Of a stretch of DNA of 64,000 nucleotides, positions 23,402 through 34,375 are shown in pieces. Under the pieces are notes generated by a model that saw only the letters and a list, made by a program, of their open reading frames with translations, ran no database searches and was not told the DNA's origin. Position 1 is the stretch's first letter, and each line of letters starts with the position of its first letter. Source of the stretch: Dipteronia dyeriana (taxonomy: Eukaryota; Streptophyta; Magnoliopsida; Sapindales; Sapindaceae). Both the position numbers and the translations under genes were made by a program. The DNA lies in the NCBI GenBank assembly GCA_032871835.1, contig CM065299.1, positions 33,034,074-33,098,073 on the forward strand, read 5' to 3'.

Positions 23402-24280
23402 TTGTTTGGAAAAGTTGATTGCTCTATTTTAAGAGAAGGTGGACATGTTCTATTGAAAGGCAAGAGATCAAGTGACAATTGTTATTGTCTTCATTCCAAT
23501 GGCATCTCTTGCAATTTGTCTAGTTGTGATCAAATTGAATTATGGCATCAAAGGTTAGGTCATATGAATTTCAAAGACTTGAAAGTTCTTGAGAGGTTGA
23601 AAGTTGTGAGAGGCCTTCCCAAGTTTGGAAATAGGAGTGAGGGAGTTTGTGGACCTTGTCAACAAGGAAAGCAAACTAAGAGTGTGCATAAGAAGGGTAA
23701 GTACCTTGCCACTAAGAAGCCATTAGAGCTTCTTCATATGGACCTTATGGGTCCCATACAAACCGAGAGTCTCGGTGGCAAGAGGTACATTTTTATGTGT
23801 GTGGATGATTTTTCTAGATTTACTTGGACTTACTTTCTTAGAGAAAAATCTGAAACGTTTGAAACTTTTAAAATTCTTTGCACTAAAATTCAAAATGAGA
23901 AGGATTCTTACATAAAATGCATTAAGAGAATTAGGAGTGATCATGGGAGAGAATTTGAAAATGTTAGCTTTGAAAACTTTTGTGATAGTCTTGGCATTTC
24001 CCATGAGTTCTCAGCTCCTCGAACTCCTCGACAAAATGGGGTAGTAGAGAGGAAGAATAGAGTCCTCCAAGAGATGGCCCATGTGATGTTGCTTAGCAAC
24101 AATGTGCTTAGGAATCTTTGGGCTGAGGTCGTCAATACTGCTTGTTATATAGGCAATAGGGTGTTTCTTAGGCCCGAGACTAGGCAAACCTCCTATGAAT
24201 TGTGGAAGGGTAGGAAGCCAAATATTAGCTACTTCCACTCATTTAGAAGCAAGTGCTACATTCTAAATGACCGTGATTAA
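23402..24280 (+). pseudogene. pol: SIRE-E integrase
   Basis: Numbered from the first Met of the open stretch, the pre-integrase zinc site is H49, H54, C83, C86 (LWHQRLGH, CGPC). The core has D114 (HMDLMGP), D180 (RSDHGREF) and E216 (NGVVERKN), with the expected 35-residue D-E gap, so the catalytic residues are intact. A stop follows at 24278-24280 (YILNDRD then TAA), with further stops near 24437 and at 24671-24673 in the C-terminal linker. The integrase therefore could not reach the RT in one protein. Confidence 0.94.
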
Positions 24281-24689
24281 CTTGGCAGATTTGATGCTAA
24301 GAGTGATGAAGGGATTTTCATTGGCTATGCCCTAAATAGTAAGGCCTATAGAGTTTTTAATTTGAAGACACGAAGTGTAATGGAAGCATCTAATGTGGTC
24401 ATAGATGATTGTAGGCCTAAGATTAGTAACCATGATTAGGAGATTAGTGTGGTTGATGATTCTATCTTGGTGAATATTGATGAGATTTCTAGTGATGGAA
24501 AATCAAAGCTTGGAAAAGAGGTCACTCAATCTGTTGATAGAGATCCTACTTTAGACTCAAAGGAACCCGCTCCTTGGGTTAGGCATCTCCACAACAAGAG
24601 TGACATTCTTAGAAATATGAATGAAGGTGTGAGGAGTAGACATCAATTAGCAAATCAAATTATTTACACTTGATACACCTCTCAAATTG

Positions 24690-26215
24690 AACCCAAAAAC
24701 GTAGATGAAGCTTTAAGTGATGAGTTTTGGGTTCTTGCTATGCAAGAAGAGCTAAACCAATGTGAAAGAAATGAGGTTTGAACTCTAGTTCCTAGGCCTA
24801 AGAACACTAATGTAATATGCACCAAGTGGGTCTATAGGAACAAATCAGATGAGGAAGGCAACATTGTACGGAACAAAGCTAGACTTGTTGCACAAGGATA
24901 CTCTCAAATTGAGGGTATCGACTTTGAGGGGACTTTTGCTCCCTTTGCCCGTTTATAGTCCATTAGGCTTCTCTTATCCATTTCTTGTATGCACAAGTTT
25001 AAATTACATCAAATGGATGTTAAGAGTGCCTTCCTCAATGGCTTCTTACAAGAGGAAGTGTTTGTTGAGCAACCCAAGGGGTTTGTGGATCCACACCACC
25101 CCAATCATGTTTATCGCCTCAAGAAGGCCCTATATGGGTTGAAACAAGCACCGAGGGCTTGGTATGAGCGTCTCACTCTTTATCTTGTTGACAATAGCTA
25201 TTCTAGAGGAAGTGTTGACAAGACTTTGTTCATCAAGTGCACTAAAAATGAGCTATTCATAGCTCAAATTTATGTTGATGACATCGTTTTTGGTTCCACC
25301 AACAACTTGAAAGTTCAACAATTTGTTGATGTCATGACTCATGAGTTTGAAATAAGCATGGTTGGAGAACTCAATTACTTCCTAAGCTTACAGATCAAGC
25401 AAATGCATGATGGGATCTTCATATCCCAAGCTAAGTATGCCAAGAACCTAGTGAAGAAGTTTGGCCTTGAGAATGCCAAGCATTGTGACACACCAATGAG
25501 TACCACTTTGAAACTTAGCAAGGATGCTAGTGGAAAAGGTGTGGATCAAAGTCTATATCGTGGCATGATAGGGAGCTTGCTAAACTTGACTGCTAGTAGG
25601 CTTGATATAGCTTTTTGTGTTGGTGTGTGTGCTAGGTACCAAGCCAATCCCAAGGAATCCCATCTCTCCTCTGTGAAGAGAATCATTCAATTTATGAATG
25701 GGAAATCCAACTATAGGATATGGTACTCTTTTGACACTAATGCTAGTTTAGTTGGCTTTAGTGATGCAGATTGGGTAGGTAATTGTGATAATAGGAAGAG
25801 TACATTGGGAGGTTGCTTCTTCCTAGGGAACAATCTTGTGTCTTGGTTTTGCAAGAAACAAAATTCCATCTCATTATCCACAGCCGAGGCAGAGTATATA
25901 GTAGCTGGGAGTGCTTGCACACAACTCCTCTGGATGAAGCAAATGCTTGTAGATTATGACTTTGAGCAAGGTACTCTAACTCTTTGTTGTGATAACATGA
26001 GTGCCATTAATATTTCAAAAAATCTTGTCTAACACTCTAGAACCAAGTATATTGACATTAGACATCATTTCATTAGGGAGCTAGTTGAGAGCAAATGCAT
26101 TGCACTTGAACATGTGGGCACAAATGATCAACTAGCCGATTTGTTTACTAAACCATTAGATTCAACTAAGATTAACTCTATTAGTAGGTCTATTAGGATT
26201 TGTCATATGCATTGA
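24690..26215 (+). pseudogene. pol: SIRE-E reverse transcriptase and RNase H
   Basis: RT starts around EALSDEFWVLAMQEEL (24705) and runs through [17 protein letters not shown] and QMDVKSAFLNG to an intact catalytic YVDDIVFGSTN. RNase H follows with FSDADWVGN, STAEAEYI and LCCDNMSAI. The last motif, ADLFTKPL, is near 26155, and the frame ends at 26213-26215. Stops are at about 24779, 24957 and 26030-26032. All of protease, integrase, RT and RNase H lie in one frame, so this part decayed by nonsense changes only. Confidence 0.94.
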
Positions 26216-27443
26216 TGGGTTTTGGTGGTTGACCCCATATGGGGAGCTCAAGCAAAGAGAGCAAACTTGCATCTTAATAAGCAAATAATTGTTCAATTTT
26301 ATGCTCTTTAATTAATTGCTTGAGTATCTTGGATTCACATAGTATTATATGTCTTTTTATTCAATAAGTGTGTTGTTTCCTTATTTGAAATGCATGTCTC
26401 ATTTATGTTCAAACATGCATTTTTGGAATAGGAAATTTGATTGGGAAGTACGTTTGATTGACCCAAAGTTTATCTCTAATGTTTATGAAAACTTGATCTT
26501 GACATGCTTAAAGTGTTATGCATGATGAATGTATTAAATGCTTACAAAATGATTGCAAATATGTGTGCAAGTGACTTTTGAGACTTCATTCAATAAGGAT
26601 ATTGTATCCATTTCTAGGATTTCACAATCCAATAGTCTCTCTCTCTTTACTTATTGATCAAGGCTACTATCATACATGCATCTTGCCCGGAAAAATCTAA
26701 TAGGGCGCAATAGTCACAAATGTCTTGTTCAACTTGTAAAGTTTGATAGTTGCTCTTATGTTTTTGGTTGAACTATATCTTGTTTTCTATTGTCAATTTG
26801 GTGCAATTGGTTTGACTTCTCTTGGAACCTCATGTGTTATTTTCCTTTTCCAAATACCATGCTTTTGGAAGTTGATGTTGCATGTACTTTATTCAAGGCA
26901 ATCTTTCGCACATATTCCAATCAAAAAAACTTCAATGACTTTCTCTCTCTCTTAATTAACCTGTATAACGTTGTTGTATATGATTATGGATTTACATTGC
27001 AAATATCTCTCTTTGCTAAAACCTCTCGGTTGGGGAATACTCCTTTGCCTATCTTGTGACAAAAAGGGGGAGTAGTATTGGATTTAGGGGGAGTTGATAT
27101 TGGCATGATTTAAGAGGAGATTGACCTATTGAGAGGGAGTGGATCTATTTAGGGGAGCGTTTGCTATGTGCATTGTTGATTGCATATTACTTATTTCTAA
27201 TTCATGCAAATTACGCTTGTTTTTTTATTTATCTTGATCCCTTTCATACACTTGTCTTGGAAAGTGTAGTTCTTTGTTTTGTAGGGATGATCATTCTCAA
27301 GAGATGAAAGATTTGAAGATTTAGCGTTATGTATCTCTTGTAATATAGAATGTTTTTGTTGACCTCTTGTTGTTTCTTGTTATTTGTTGTGAGGATACTT
27401 TGTGAGTGAGTGGTTTTGTCACGAAATAACCAAAGGGGGAGAT
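26216..27443 (+). other. SIRE-E 3' untranslated region with repeated polypurine motifs
   Basis: No coding motif is recognised; a 70-codon hydrophobic stretch at 26743-26955 looks like chance. G-run purine motifs occur at 27060-27071 (AAAAAGGGGGAG), 27085-27092, 27131-27139 and 27150-27156. The functional polypurine tract, CAAAGGGGGAGAT, is at 27431-27443, directly before the 3' LTR. Repetition of the polypurine motif in this zone is a known Sirevirus trait. No env-like ORF is seen. Confidence 0.8.
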
Positions 27444-28880
27444 TGTAAGTTCCTCGATTTTTGATTGGCTCATTTCGTTAACAACCACATTTTTGGGATC
27501 AATTTGTAAGGGTAGTTTAGGGCTTCATTGTTGCCAAAGGTAAAATCACTTGCTTAACTTCATTGAAGTGATTTAGTTCACACACTCACACTCATGCATT
27601 TTATTTTAATTATCTTGCTTGCATGTTTATTTACCATTTTGAGTGACTCGTGTGTCTTTTTTTTATTCGAGTGTTGAATGTATGTTTCTGCCTTAAAAAG
27701 ATGATTTTTTTTCCTCTTTACCACGGTCTATACCGATCTCTGAGCAGTGCCCCTGCCACGGCCTGCACAGCGGTGTTTGACAGAGGATGCACGCTGCGGC
27801 CTCCCAATTGGAGTTTCATAGAGGATGCATGTTGTACAGGCTGCGGTCTGTGCACGCTGCATGCACAACGATCTACAGAGCGATGTTGTCCAGGCGATAC
27901 ACCGCTCTCTGTGCCATTTTCTGGACACTTACCTGGACCGCGGTACAGCCAGCGATCCTGACGAGTTTTGGTTGCCTTATGCCCAAAACGATGCAGTTTC
28001 ACTCTAGGCTTCATATATATACATCATTTTCTTCCCAACTCATTTTAGAGAGCTTCCTAACCAATTTTGAGAGAGAGAGAGAAGCTCCAAGAAACCATTT
28101 TTACTCAACCATCCTTAAAATCCAAATCATCAAGCATATTTCAAGCATGGGTTTCATGCTTGTTCATGACTAGGTATTCTCTACATGTTCTAAACTCTAT
28201 GTTTTCATTTGTAAGACTTGTATACCTAAGGTTTAAGTCTTTATTGCATATTAATTGCTTGCTTGTATGATTAATTGTTTTTATGACATGCTTGTGTATT
28301 GATTGTTGGTTGAGATGCATTAATTTGTGATAGCTAGCATTTAGGATGATTTTACCCTTCTAGCTAATTCTTCTTGCCTTTGCATTTAGAACATTGATAT
28401 CTAGGATTTGTTTTAATTGTCATTATTAATCCTAGATAAGCATGAATGACTTGATCTAGCATTTTTGGATATTGAATATTCTTGCATATTCACTTAGGTT
28501 GCCATTCTCTCTTCATTGTTTGTTTAGCTTGTGGCTAAGTGGTTAGTGCACAAGGCTAGTGATCCAAAATCACTATTAAGGCCCGTTGGGTAGAGTAAAA
28601 GGGTTAGTAACTGGAGGGTTAGACGGGAGGTCAACCTAGGCTGTAAAAGTTTACTCAATAGTGGATTTTTAGGATCAAGGGTGGCGCTCTAAACAGCCCG
28701 TGGTTTTTACCATTTGGAGGGTTTCCACGTATACATTGCGTGTTGTTTTTGTTTTATGTTTGTTGTCTTTTATTTGAATATTGGGGTAGAATTGTTAATA
28801 TTGTTTAATTCTCAAAATTGGTAATCTATCGAATTAAAACCCTCTCTAGGTTATAGACACACACTTTCTAGGGAATTTCA
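27444..28880 (+). repeat. 3' LTR of SIRE-E
   Basis: A 1437-bp LTR ending GGGAATTTCA, followed by the TSD. It keeps a TATA box that the 5' LTR lacks. It also carries two deletions relative to the 5' LTR: about 20 bp near 27530 and about 40 bp of the CG-rich cluster near 27800. Confidence 0.95.
28011..28022 (+). promoter_or_regulatory. TATA box of the SIRE-E 3' LTR
   Basis: TCATATATATAC lies about 30 bp before the C/T-rich stretch CATTTTCTTCCCAACTC, a plausible start region. The family-A LTR has the corresponding TATTTATG variant (minus strand, about 46565-46575) in the same local context. The 5' LTR of this element lacks it. Confidence 0.7.
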
Positions 28881-29330
28881 AGGGGCTACCTATCTGGTAC
28901 CGGTTCAGAGGCATACTTGGGATCCAATGAGCCTCTAGCAACTGATAGAAGGCTCTGGACCACGACGGAATAAAACAGGAGCTCAGTGACTCACTTGAGC
29001 GTTGACTGACCAGGTATAAGAAGTGAGGAGCCACTAGGCCTTGTAGCGGAGCTGCTACTCCAGAGGCTTGCTTAGGCATGTTGGAAGCCTTACCAAAATA
29101 TGGGAAGCCTCTGGGCTCTCCTTGATAAGATCGGGCTTTGGTGGCTTGCTGGGGCGATGAAAGGCCCGGTACATATGGAGCAAAGCCACCAGACTTGTGG
29201 CAGTTCAGAAGCATGCTTGGGATCCTAGAAGTCCCCAACAACTGAGAGAAAGCTCTGGACCCTCTTGGAATGAACCGAGAGTTTAGTGGCTTACTTTGGC
29301 ATTGACAGGCCCCGTACAAGTGTAGTCACT
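28881..29330. repeat. Tandem array (about 145-bp units) in TAT-G, right part
   Basis: Units align with those left of SIRE-E. The GTTGACTGACCAGGTATAAG-like core is at 28993, then 29156 and 29299 (spacing 153 and 143). Each is paired with a CTTGGGATCC..CTGAGAGAAGGCTCTGGACC half, at 28917 and 29216. Removing SIRE-E restores regular spacing with the copy at 19406. Confidence 0.8.
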
Positions 29331-29900
29331 AATCTTCTATTGGTCGTGCTGCTCTAGAAGCTATAAAGTTGAGTTGGCTTCATAGATTCTTAAGTCAACC
29401 TGCTACTAGTACCTAGGAGCTTTTAAATGACGGATCCGACGATATGAAGGGACCCGTATGACCAAGTACAAGTCCAATGGATCTGTTGGATAGGAGGTCT
29501 GCCGATAGCAGAGCAAATCTTCTATAAGGAAGCAGTAGAGGTGCAGTTCTACTATATAGGAACTCTCGATGTATTGAATTGATTCAACTGTGTAAGAGAC
29601 CTTCAACCGGGGAGCTATTGTATTGGAGCTCCACGATTATCTGAGCAGGTTCACTTCGTAGGAGCAGCATAATGAACCAGTTCCACCAGGAATCCCACGT
29701 ACCATGTTTTCCCCACAATTAACGAAACTCGTTAAATGACAAAATGAGCACACACGCGATGCATAGACGATATAGACAAGTATGGAGAAAGAACATCGTA
29801 AATAGCAATTGATATTCCATGAATAATGAATCTGTTACCTCGATAGTATAATGATACTCATGTAAAGACATGCAGGCTTTCAAAAGTGGTGTGAAAACTT
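29331..29900. other. TAT-G leader, no gene seen
   Basis: This is the region between the tandem array and the primer site. No coding motif is visible; a 66-codon minus-strand stretch (29406-29606) has no recognisable domain. Confidence 0.5.
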
Positions 29901-29916
29901 CCCACAGACGATGCTA
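29901..29916 (-). promoter_or_regulatory. Probable primer binding site of TAT-G
   Basis: Minus-strand TAGCATCGTCTGTGGG, five bases from the LTR edge. It fits a decayed TGGCGCCGTCTGTGGG, a primer site I recall for plant Tat/gypsy elements. The equivalent site in TAT-F (55740-55755) is at the same distance from its LTR. Confidence 0.6.
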
Positions 29917-29921
29917 GAAAA

Positions 29922-32006
29922 AGTTAACCAAAAATTTACATTGGGTGGAAAATCTCGATTAACACCCTCGAGACCGCTACCACGAAGACAAGGGCGGGGG
30001 GTAGGGTAGGTACATCAGAACCTTGGAGAGATTTTGTATGAATAAGGAGAATGAAGGGTAAATAAGGATGATGCAGTAATAGAAGACGAGGCATCCCGCC
30101 CGTCGGGCTTCATGCCAAAAGAGGAGATACAGGGAGCTCGAGGTTCCCTTACTGGTTTGAAAGGTTGATCTTGGTCTTTGTTCCCTGTTTCTTGTCCTCG
30201 GTCGGGGATGGAGCCTGTTCTGGTACCCAGAGCCCGATTATGGTCCCTAATTTATTTCTGTAGTTCCCCAACCTATACTGTGATTAACGTGGAGGGCTTA
30301 CCTGGCTTCTATGTTGGATCCATGCCCGCTTCCAAAGTGAAATCGTAGGAGAGTTCCTTGAATCCCTTCAAGCGGGTTTGAGTGGATTCCCCCATCTCAG
30401 TGTACGACTTGGCATGTAGATAAAAAGAACAAGGATGATAGGTCCATTGAGGTAGGCGTTACATCCGGTTCCCTAGATCTTCATTGTAGTTTCCCGATCT
30501 CATGTAAGAAAGATTAGAGAGCTAAAACCAATAGGGTCGGTACCCCGCTCGCATACACATATAATATAGGAGATAAATAAGACAAACACAAGTCTTTTGT
30601 AGAGGGAGATGGACTGACCAAGAGCGAAAAAGCATCACGAGTGATCACATGCTGTAAAAACCCCAAGGCAGTATCTAGAGGAAGGGGGAATACCCTTCCT
30701 TATGTATATATCAAAGAATGCTCCGGAGAGCTTACAAGATTGGTGAAATAATACAACATAGTCGCTCCGGGGAGCCTACAGTGGTAACATAATGTTAACC
30801 AATCCCGATATATTTCAGGGAGAGGTCGTACATGTAGCAATCATGTAGAGAGAACTTATACAAAGTATATAGACTTGCCTCAAGCTGGTCAATTTTGGGA
30901 TTAGAGATCCCGTATGTAGTCAGGTGTTGAATTATGACTTGAATGTTGAATCTCCAGTCTGTATTGGAGTATATATTTTAGCCTCTTCTTTAATCGATTA
31001 GAGACCCTCTCCCACCCACCATATATGCCTTTTACATGTGTATTTATACATGGTGACTATCTTGACATGCAAGACCAGGACTCTTAAATTGGTTTCCTTT
31101 TCTGTAATGAATACGATTCTTCCTTTAATATAGTTGATCGACTTGTAGCTAATATCTTGGAGATGTGTTTGTTTCCTCCTCGGAATCTTCCTTCCCTGAT
31201 TAGCGGGATTTTCTGTTTTAGTTGGCCCTCGATAATCGGTTGTGGAGGATATCTTGGAGGCAAAGGTATTTGTTTCCTCTTTGGACTCTCTCATTAATGG
31301 TGACCAAAAGAGTTGACTAATCTTTCATTAATGGCGTTGATCATCTTCATTAATATGGTTGACATTATTAATAGGGTTGACTACATTCATTAATATGGTT
31401 TTAATTCATTAATAGGGTTGATTACCTCCATTACTACGGTTTGACCTCATTAATGGTATCGTAAGTGTCATGAAGGCAACCCTTTCTTCCTACGTTGTTT
31501 GGATAAGAGCTTTGGTTTTATATGTCACTTTGGAGAGGTACTTCATGGAGGTTACCTGAGGTAACGCTTAATATTTCTTGAGGGCGAGGTACCCTAGGTT
31601 CCAGTATACTGGCGGGGTCCCCAAGGGACCTCTCTATTGTCATGGAGCTAGATAGATTTTGCTGGTCTTTCCATGGAGCTTGTGCTAACAATTTTAGGAG
31701 TGAAATATCCCTTAGGGTTCCAACCTTGTTGTTAGGAGCATGGTTTAGCTACTCCAAGCTTTATCATGGAGCTCGACCTGATTATGCAGGATTCCTGGCG
31801 GGGTAGCGGGCTTTAATTGGAGAGCATGAATGCATGCAAGGTGTTGAGAATGTGTTGATTCCCTCGCCCTACTTCTGCGGGGTCGTAAGGTACCTCGACC
31901 TAGAGGACCTCGATTCCTCGCTACGTAGACCTGAATTTGGACCCTGCTTAAAGGCTGTAAGGTGAAAAAAATTTCTTTCGTCCCTAGCCAAATTTTGCTA
32001 TTTACA
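29922..32006 (-). repeat. 5' LTR of TAT-G
   Basis: On the plus strand it opens GTTAACCAAAAATTTAC, with GATTAACACCCTCGAGACC soon after. It shares the opening ACACCCTCGAGA block with the TAT-F LTRs and closes TTTTGCTATTTACA. At 2.09 kb it is longer than the 1.2 kb TAT-F LTRs. It contains the CATTAAT array (31331-31458). No gene is seen. Confidence 0.72.
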
Positions 32007-32785
32007 TGTGTTTATAGCCAAATTTGGCTAACAGCAAATTTTGGCTAAGGACCAACGAGAAAATTTCCACTCTCCTAGCCCAAGTCCAAGCTCGAGATCA
32101 AACACCATGGAACCCCGAGTCCTGAGGTCAAGATATGGAGTCACCCCGCAGAAGCGAGGAAAGGTTGTCAAGCTTTAGAAGTACCCAGGGTAGAGTCCGA
32201 CATGATCATATCGACCTCTTTACACCAAAGTAATAAATCAGGGAAAGCCCTATGCATGACAGTTTAGGCTCCCCGAGGTTGAAACTACCATACAACCTCT
32301 CTGAAAGCCGGCCATCCTCTCCAGACGTACGAAGGAACCCATAAGGATAACAAGTTCACGCTATAACATCACTCTACTTCACCGAAGGAAGATTTGAACC
32401 TATCCAGACAGGAAGAAGGAAGCTAGCCACAAGACCATCTGAAGCTCTAAAGGACCAGGAAAGGTCAGACCAAGCTCTTAATACCAAGACTAGGGCATGG
32501 ATCTACCTCGCTCTACGAAACAGTGAACGCCATACTCGACAACCGCCATAAGGAATCACACCATGAATGCACACGAGCTCATATCTACACTCCAACGAAC
32601 ATTAAAACATTGTGTGCGTGTAAGGCAAGTAATTGTGTCAAAAGAGGAAACAAACTTATCTTCACATTACATATTATCGAATTCGTTATTAAATCCAAAG
32701 TCAATGACTTTTCAATAAAATATCCCACCCGATAGGGAGGGATTGGATTCAGAGAATCATGGTAGGAGAGTCACAAATTTAAACC
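32007..32785 (+). repeat. Truncated Tat LTR in plus orientation
   Basis: This segment is the reverse complement of about 33195-33989 of the adjoining TAT-F LTR, at an identity I judge around 75-80%. It starts TGTGTTTATAGCCAAATTTGGC and keeps the CACCCCGCAGAAGCGAGG and ATCCAAAGTCAATGACTTTT blocks. It stops at 32785, where TAT-F begins. With the TAT-F LTR it forms a large foldback (arms about 780 bp, loop about 410 bp). Its orientation is that of TAT-H, whose 5' LTR is otherwise missing. Confidence 0.75.
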
Positions 32786-33989
32786 TGCTAACAAAAAATT
32801 TGCTCGGGGTGAGAAATTCCAATTAACACCATCGAGACCATTACAATGGAGGTGGTGCCCGGGATAGGTACCTTTGGTACCTGTATTGATTGAACGATAA
32901 AGGATGTTAAAAACAAATGCTAGTATAGTGTGGAAGAAAACAACGAGATGGTGTTATAGTGCTTTATCATAAATCATGTATGTTGTACAAAAAATCTCTA
33001 AAATACTCTTAATCTCCCTAAGGTACAGTAGGAAGGCAACCTTCTTGCCTGTCGAAAAGTAAAATACAATGGTCGCCGTGTTCTGAAGTCAGAATTTAGA
33101 CCGGAGTAGACTCTCCATCTCTCTATCTCCTGTTGTATCAGTTCTCTGAGTTCCACTTTTCTTCGTCCATGATTGGTAGATTTATACACAGTTCAAATAA
33201 GTTAAATTTGTGACTATCCCTCCATGATTCTCAGAATCCTCTCCCTCCTTATCGGGCAGGATCCTTTATTTAAAAGTCATTGACTTTGGATTAATAACGG
33301 ATTTGAGTATATCTTAGGTGGAGATAAGTTTGTTTCCTCATTAGACTCAATTTTTTATCCTGCACTTACGCTGTAATTTAATGTTCGTTGGAGTGTAGAT
33401 ATGATCTTCTGTTCATTTTTGACATGATGCCTTATGGAGGTCATCGAGTATGGCATTTTTCTTCCTTAAAGAGAGAAGTATATCTGTATTCTTGTCTTGG
33501 TACTAGGAGCTTGATCTAACCTTTCCAAGTTTCCTGGAGCTTGAGATGGCCCTATGAGCACTCTTTGGTGGTAACGAAGCTTTGACGAGCTTCCTCCTAC
33601 CTATTCAGATAGGTTTGAATCCTCCTTCTATGAGATGGAGCAATATTGTAGAGTGAGCTTGGTGCTTAATGGGTCTCTCTCTCTCTGTGCTTGGAGAGGA
33701 TGGCAGTCTTCTGGGGAGGTTGCGAGGTGATCTCGATTTTGGGAAGCCTGGATCGTCATGCTTCAAACTTTTCTTGAATCCCTACTTCGGTGTAGGGAGC
33801 TGGATTTGATCGTTTTAGGCTCCACCTTGGGTGCTTCCAAAGCTCGATGACCTTTCCTCGCTTTTGCGGGGTGGCTTTACAGCTCGTCCCAGGACCCGTG
33901 GTTCCATGGTGGGTAATCTTAGGGTTTTGAGTTAGGCTAGGATAGGGGAAAATTTCCCTTTGATCCCTAGCCAAATTTGGCTATTAACA
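32786..33989 (-). repeat. 3' LTR of TAT-F
   Basis: On the plus strand it opens TGCTAACAAAAAATTTGCTC and closes GCTATTAACA. It is colinear with 55761-56941, sharing the GGTACCTTTGGTACC block, the CTCTCTCTCTC tract and the TCGATGACCTTTCCTC block. No gene is seen. Confidence 0.85.
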
Positions 33990-34238
33990 GAAGTCTGCAC
34001 TGACCTGAACACTGGTGATTGAATTGGGGTTGGAGTCCGATTTCCTTTTTTTATTGGAAAACTTTCCCTCCATTCTCGTTATCAAAATCTTGGTGAAAAT
34101 CTTCTCATTAATTGCACAATTGACGTTTCGAGCATAAACCGGTGTACCCCCCTGAAATAATCCGGCTGCGTTACGGTGGTTCTCGCGATTCGAGGCAAAC
34201 CCACCAAAGATTTCGTCAACGTCACTACTCCATTCACT

Positions 34239-34250
34239 TATATATATACC
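34239..34250 (+). promoter_or_regulatory. TATA box of the antisense gene in TAT-F
   Basis: TATATATATACC is about 125 bp before the chosen ATG at 34376, with a C/T-rich leader (CTTCACCGTCTTCCTCACG, then TTCTTTCTTTACCTTC) between. This is a typical plant core-promoter layout and points away from the LTR, on the strand opposite pol. One short upstream ATG (34332) is out of frame. Confidence 0.5.
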
Positions 34251-34375
34251 CAACTGCTTCACCGTCTTCCTCACGTTTTCTTTTAAATTTTAAATTTTTA
34301 AAAACCCTTTCTTTCTTTACCTTCTTGAGCAATGCCTCTATTTTTCCTTTTATCAGTCTCCAACCTTACCTTATC

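Larger units (their letters stand above)
19442..28880 (+). mobile_element. SIRE-E: complete Sirevirus-like Ty1/copia element (TSD AGGGG)
   Basis: AGGGG at 19437-19441 and 28881-28885 flanks a 9.44 kb element with two LTRs (19442-20932, 27444-28880). Both start TGTAAGTTCCTCG and end GGGAATTTCA. Order on the plus strand: primer site, gag with long acidic/coiled-coil extension, second zinc knuckle, protease, integrase, RT, RNase H, about 1.2 kb of untranslated DNA with several G-run polypurine motifs, 3' LTR. Large gag, repeated polypurine signals before the 3' LTR and an iMet primer site are Sirevirus traits. The reading frame has two shifts and about nine stops. LTRs differ at several percent of sites plus indels, so it is not recent. 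Confidence 0.96.
5241..32006 (-). mobile_element. TAT-G: Tat-like Ty3/gypsy derivative lacking recognisable gag-pol
   Basis: Two related LTR sequences in the same orientation (5241-6226 at left, cut by SIRE-A, and 29922-32006 at right) enclose an interior. Once COP-D and SIRE-E are removed, the interior is about 6 kb (6227-6285, 15062-19441, 28881-29921). A Tat-type primer site at 29901-29916 lies inside the right LTR, making that the 5' LTR and the element minus-strand. The interior holds two kinds of tandem array and long unassigned stretches. I found no RT, integrase or gag motif in it. The array at 15543-16290 matches the one in TAT-F at about 37520-37980, tying the two to one family. It reads as a large non-autonomous derivative (LARD-like). 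Confidence 0.7.

Noticed and set aside
26743..26955. Possible env-like protein of SIRE-E (hydrophobic 70-codon ORF)
   Set aside because: Too short, no signal peptide or coiled-coil arrangement, and surrounded by stops; the region fits a Sirevirus 3' untranslated region.
28846..29319. 157-codon minus-strand ORF
   Set aside because: It crosses the SIRE-E LTR end and TSD and then runs through the 145-bp array; it cannot be an ancestral gene.
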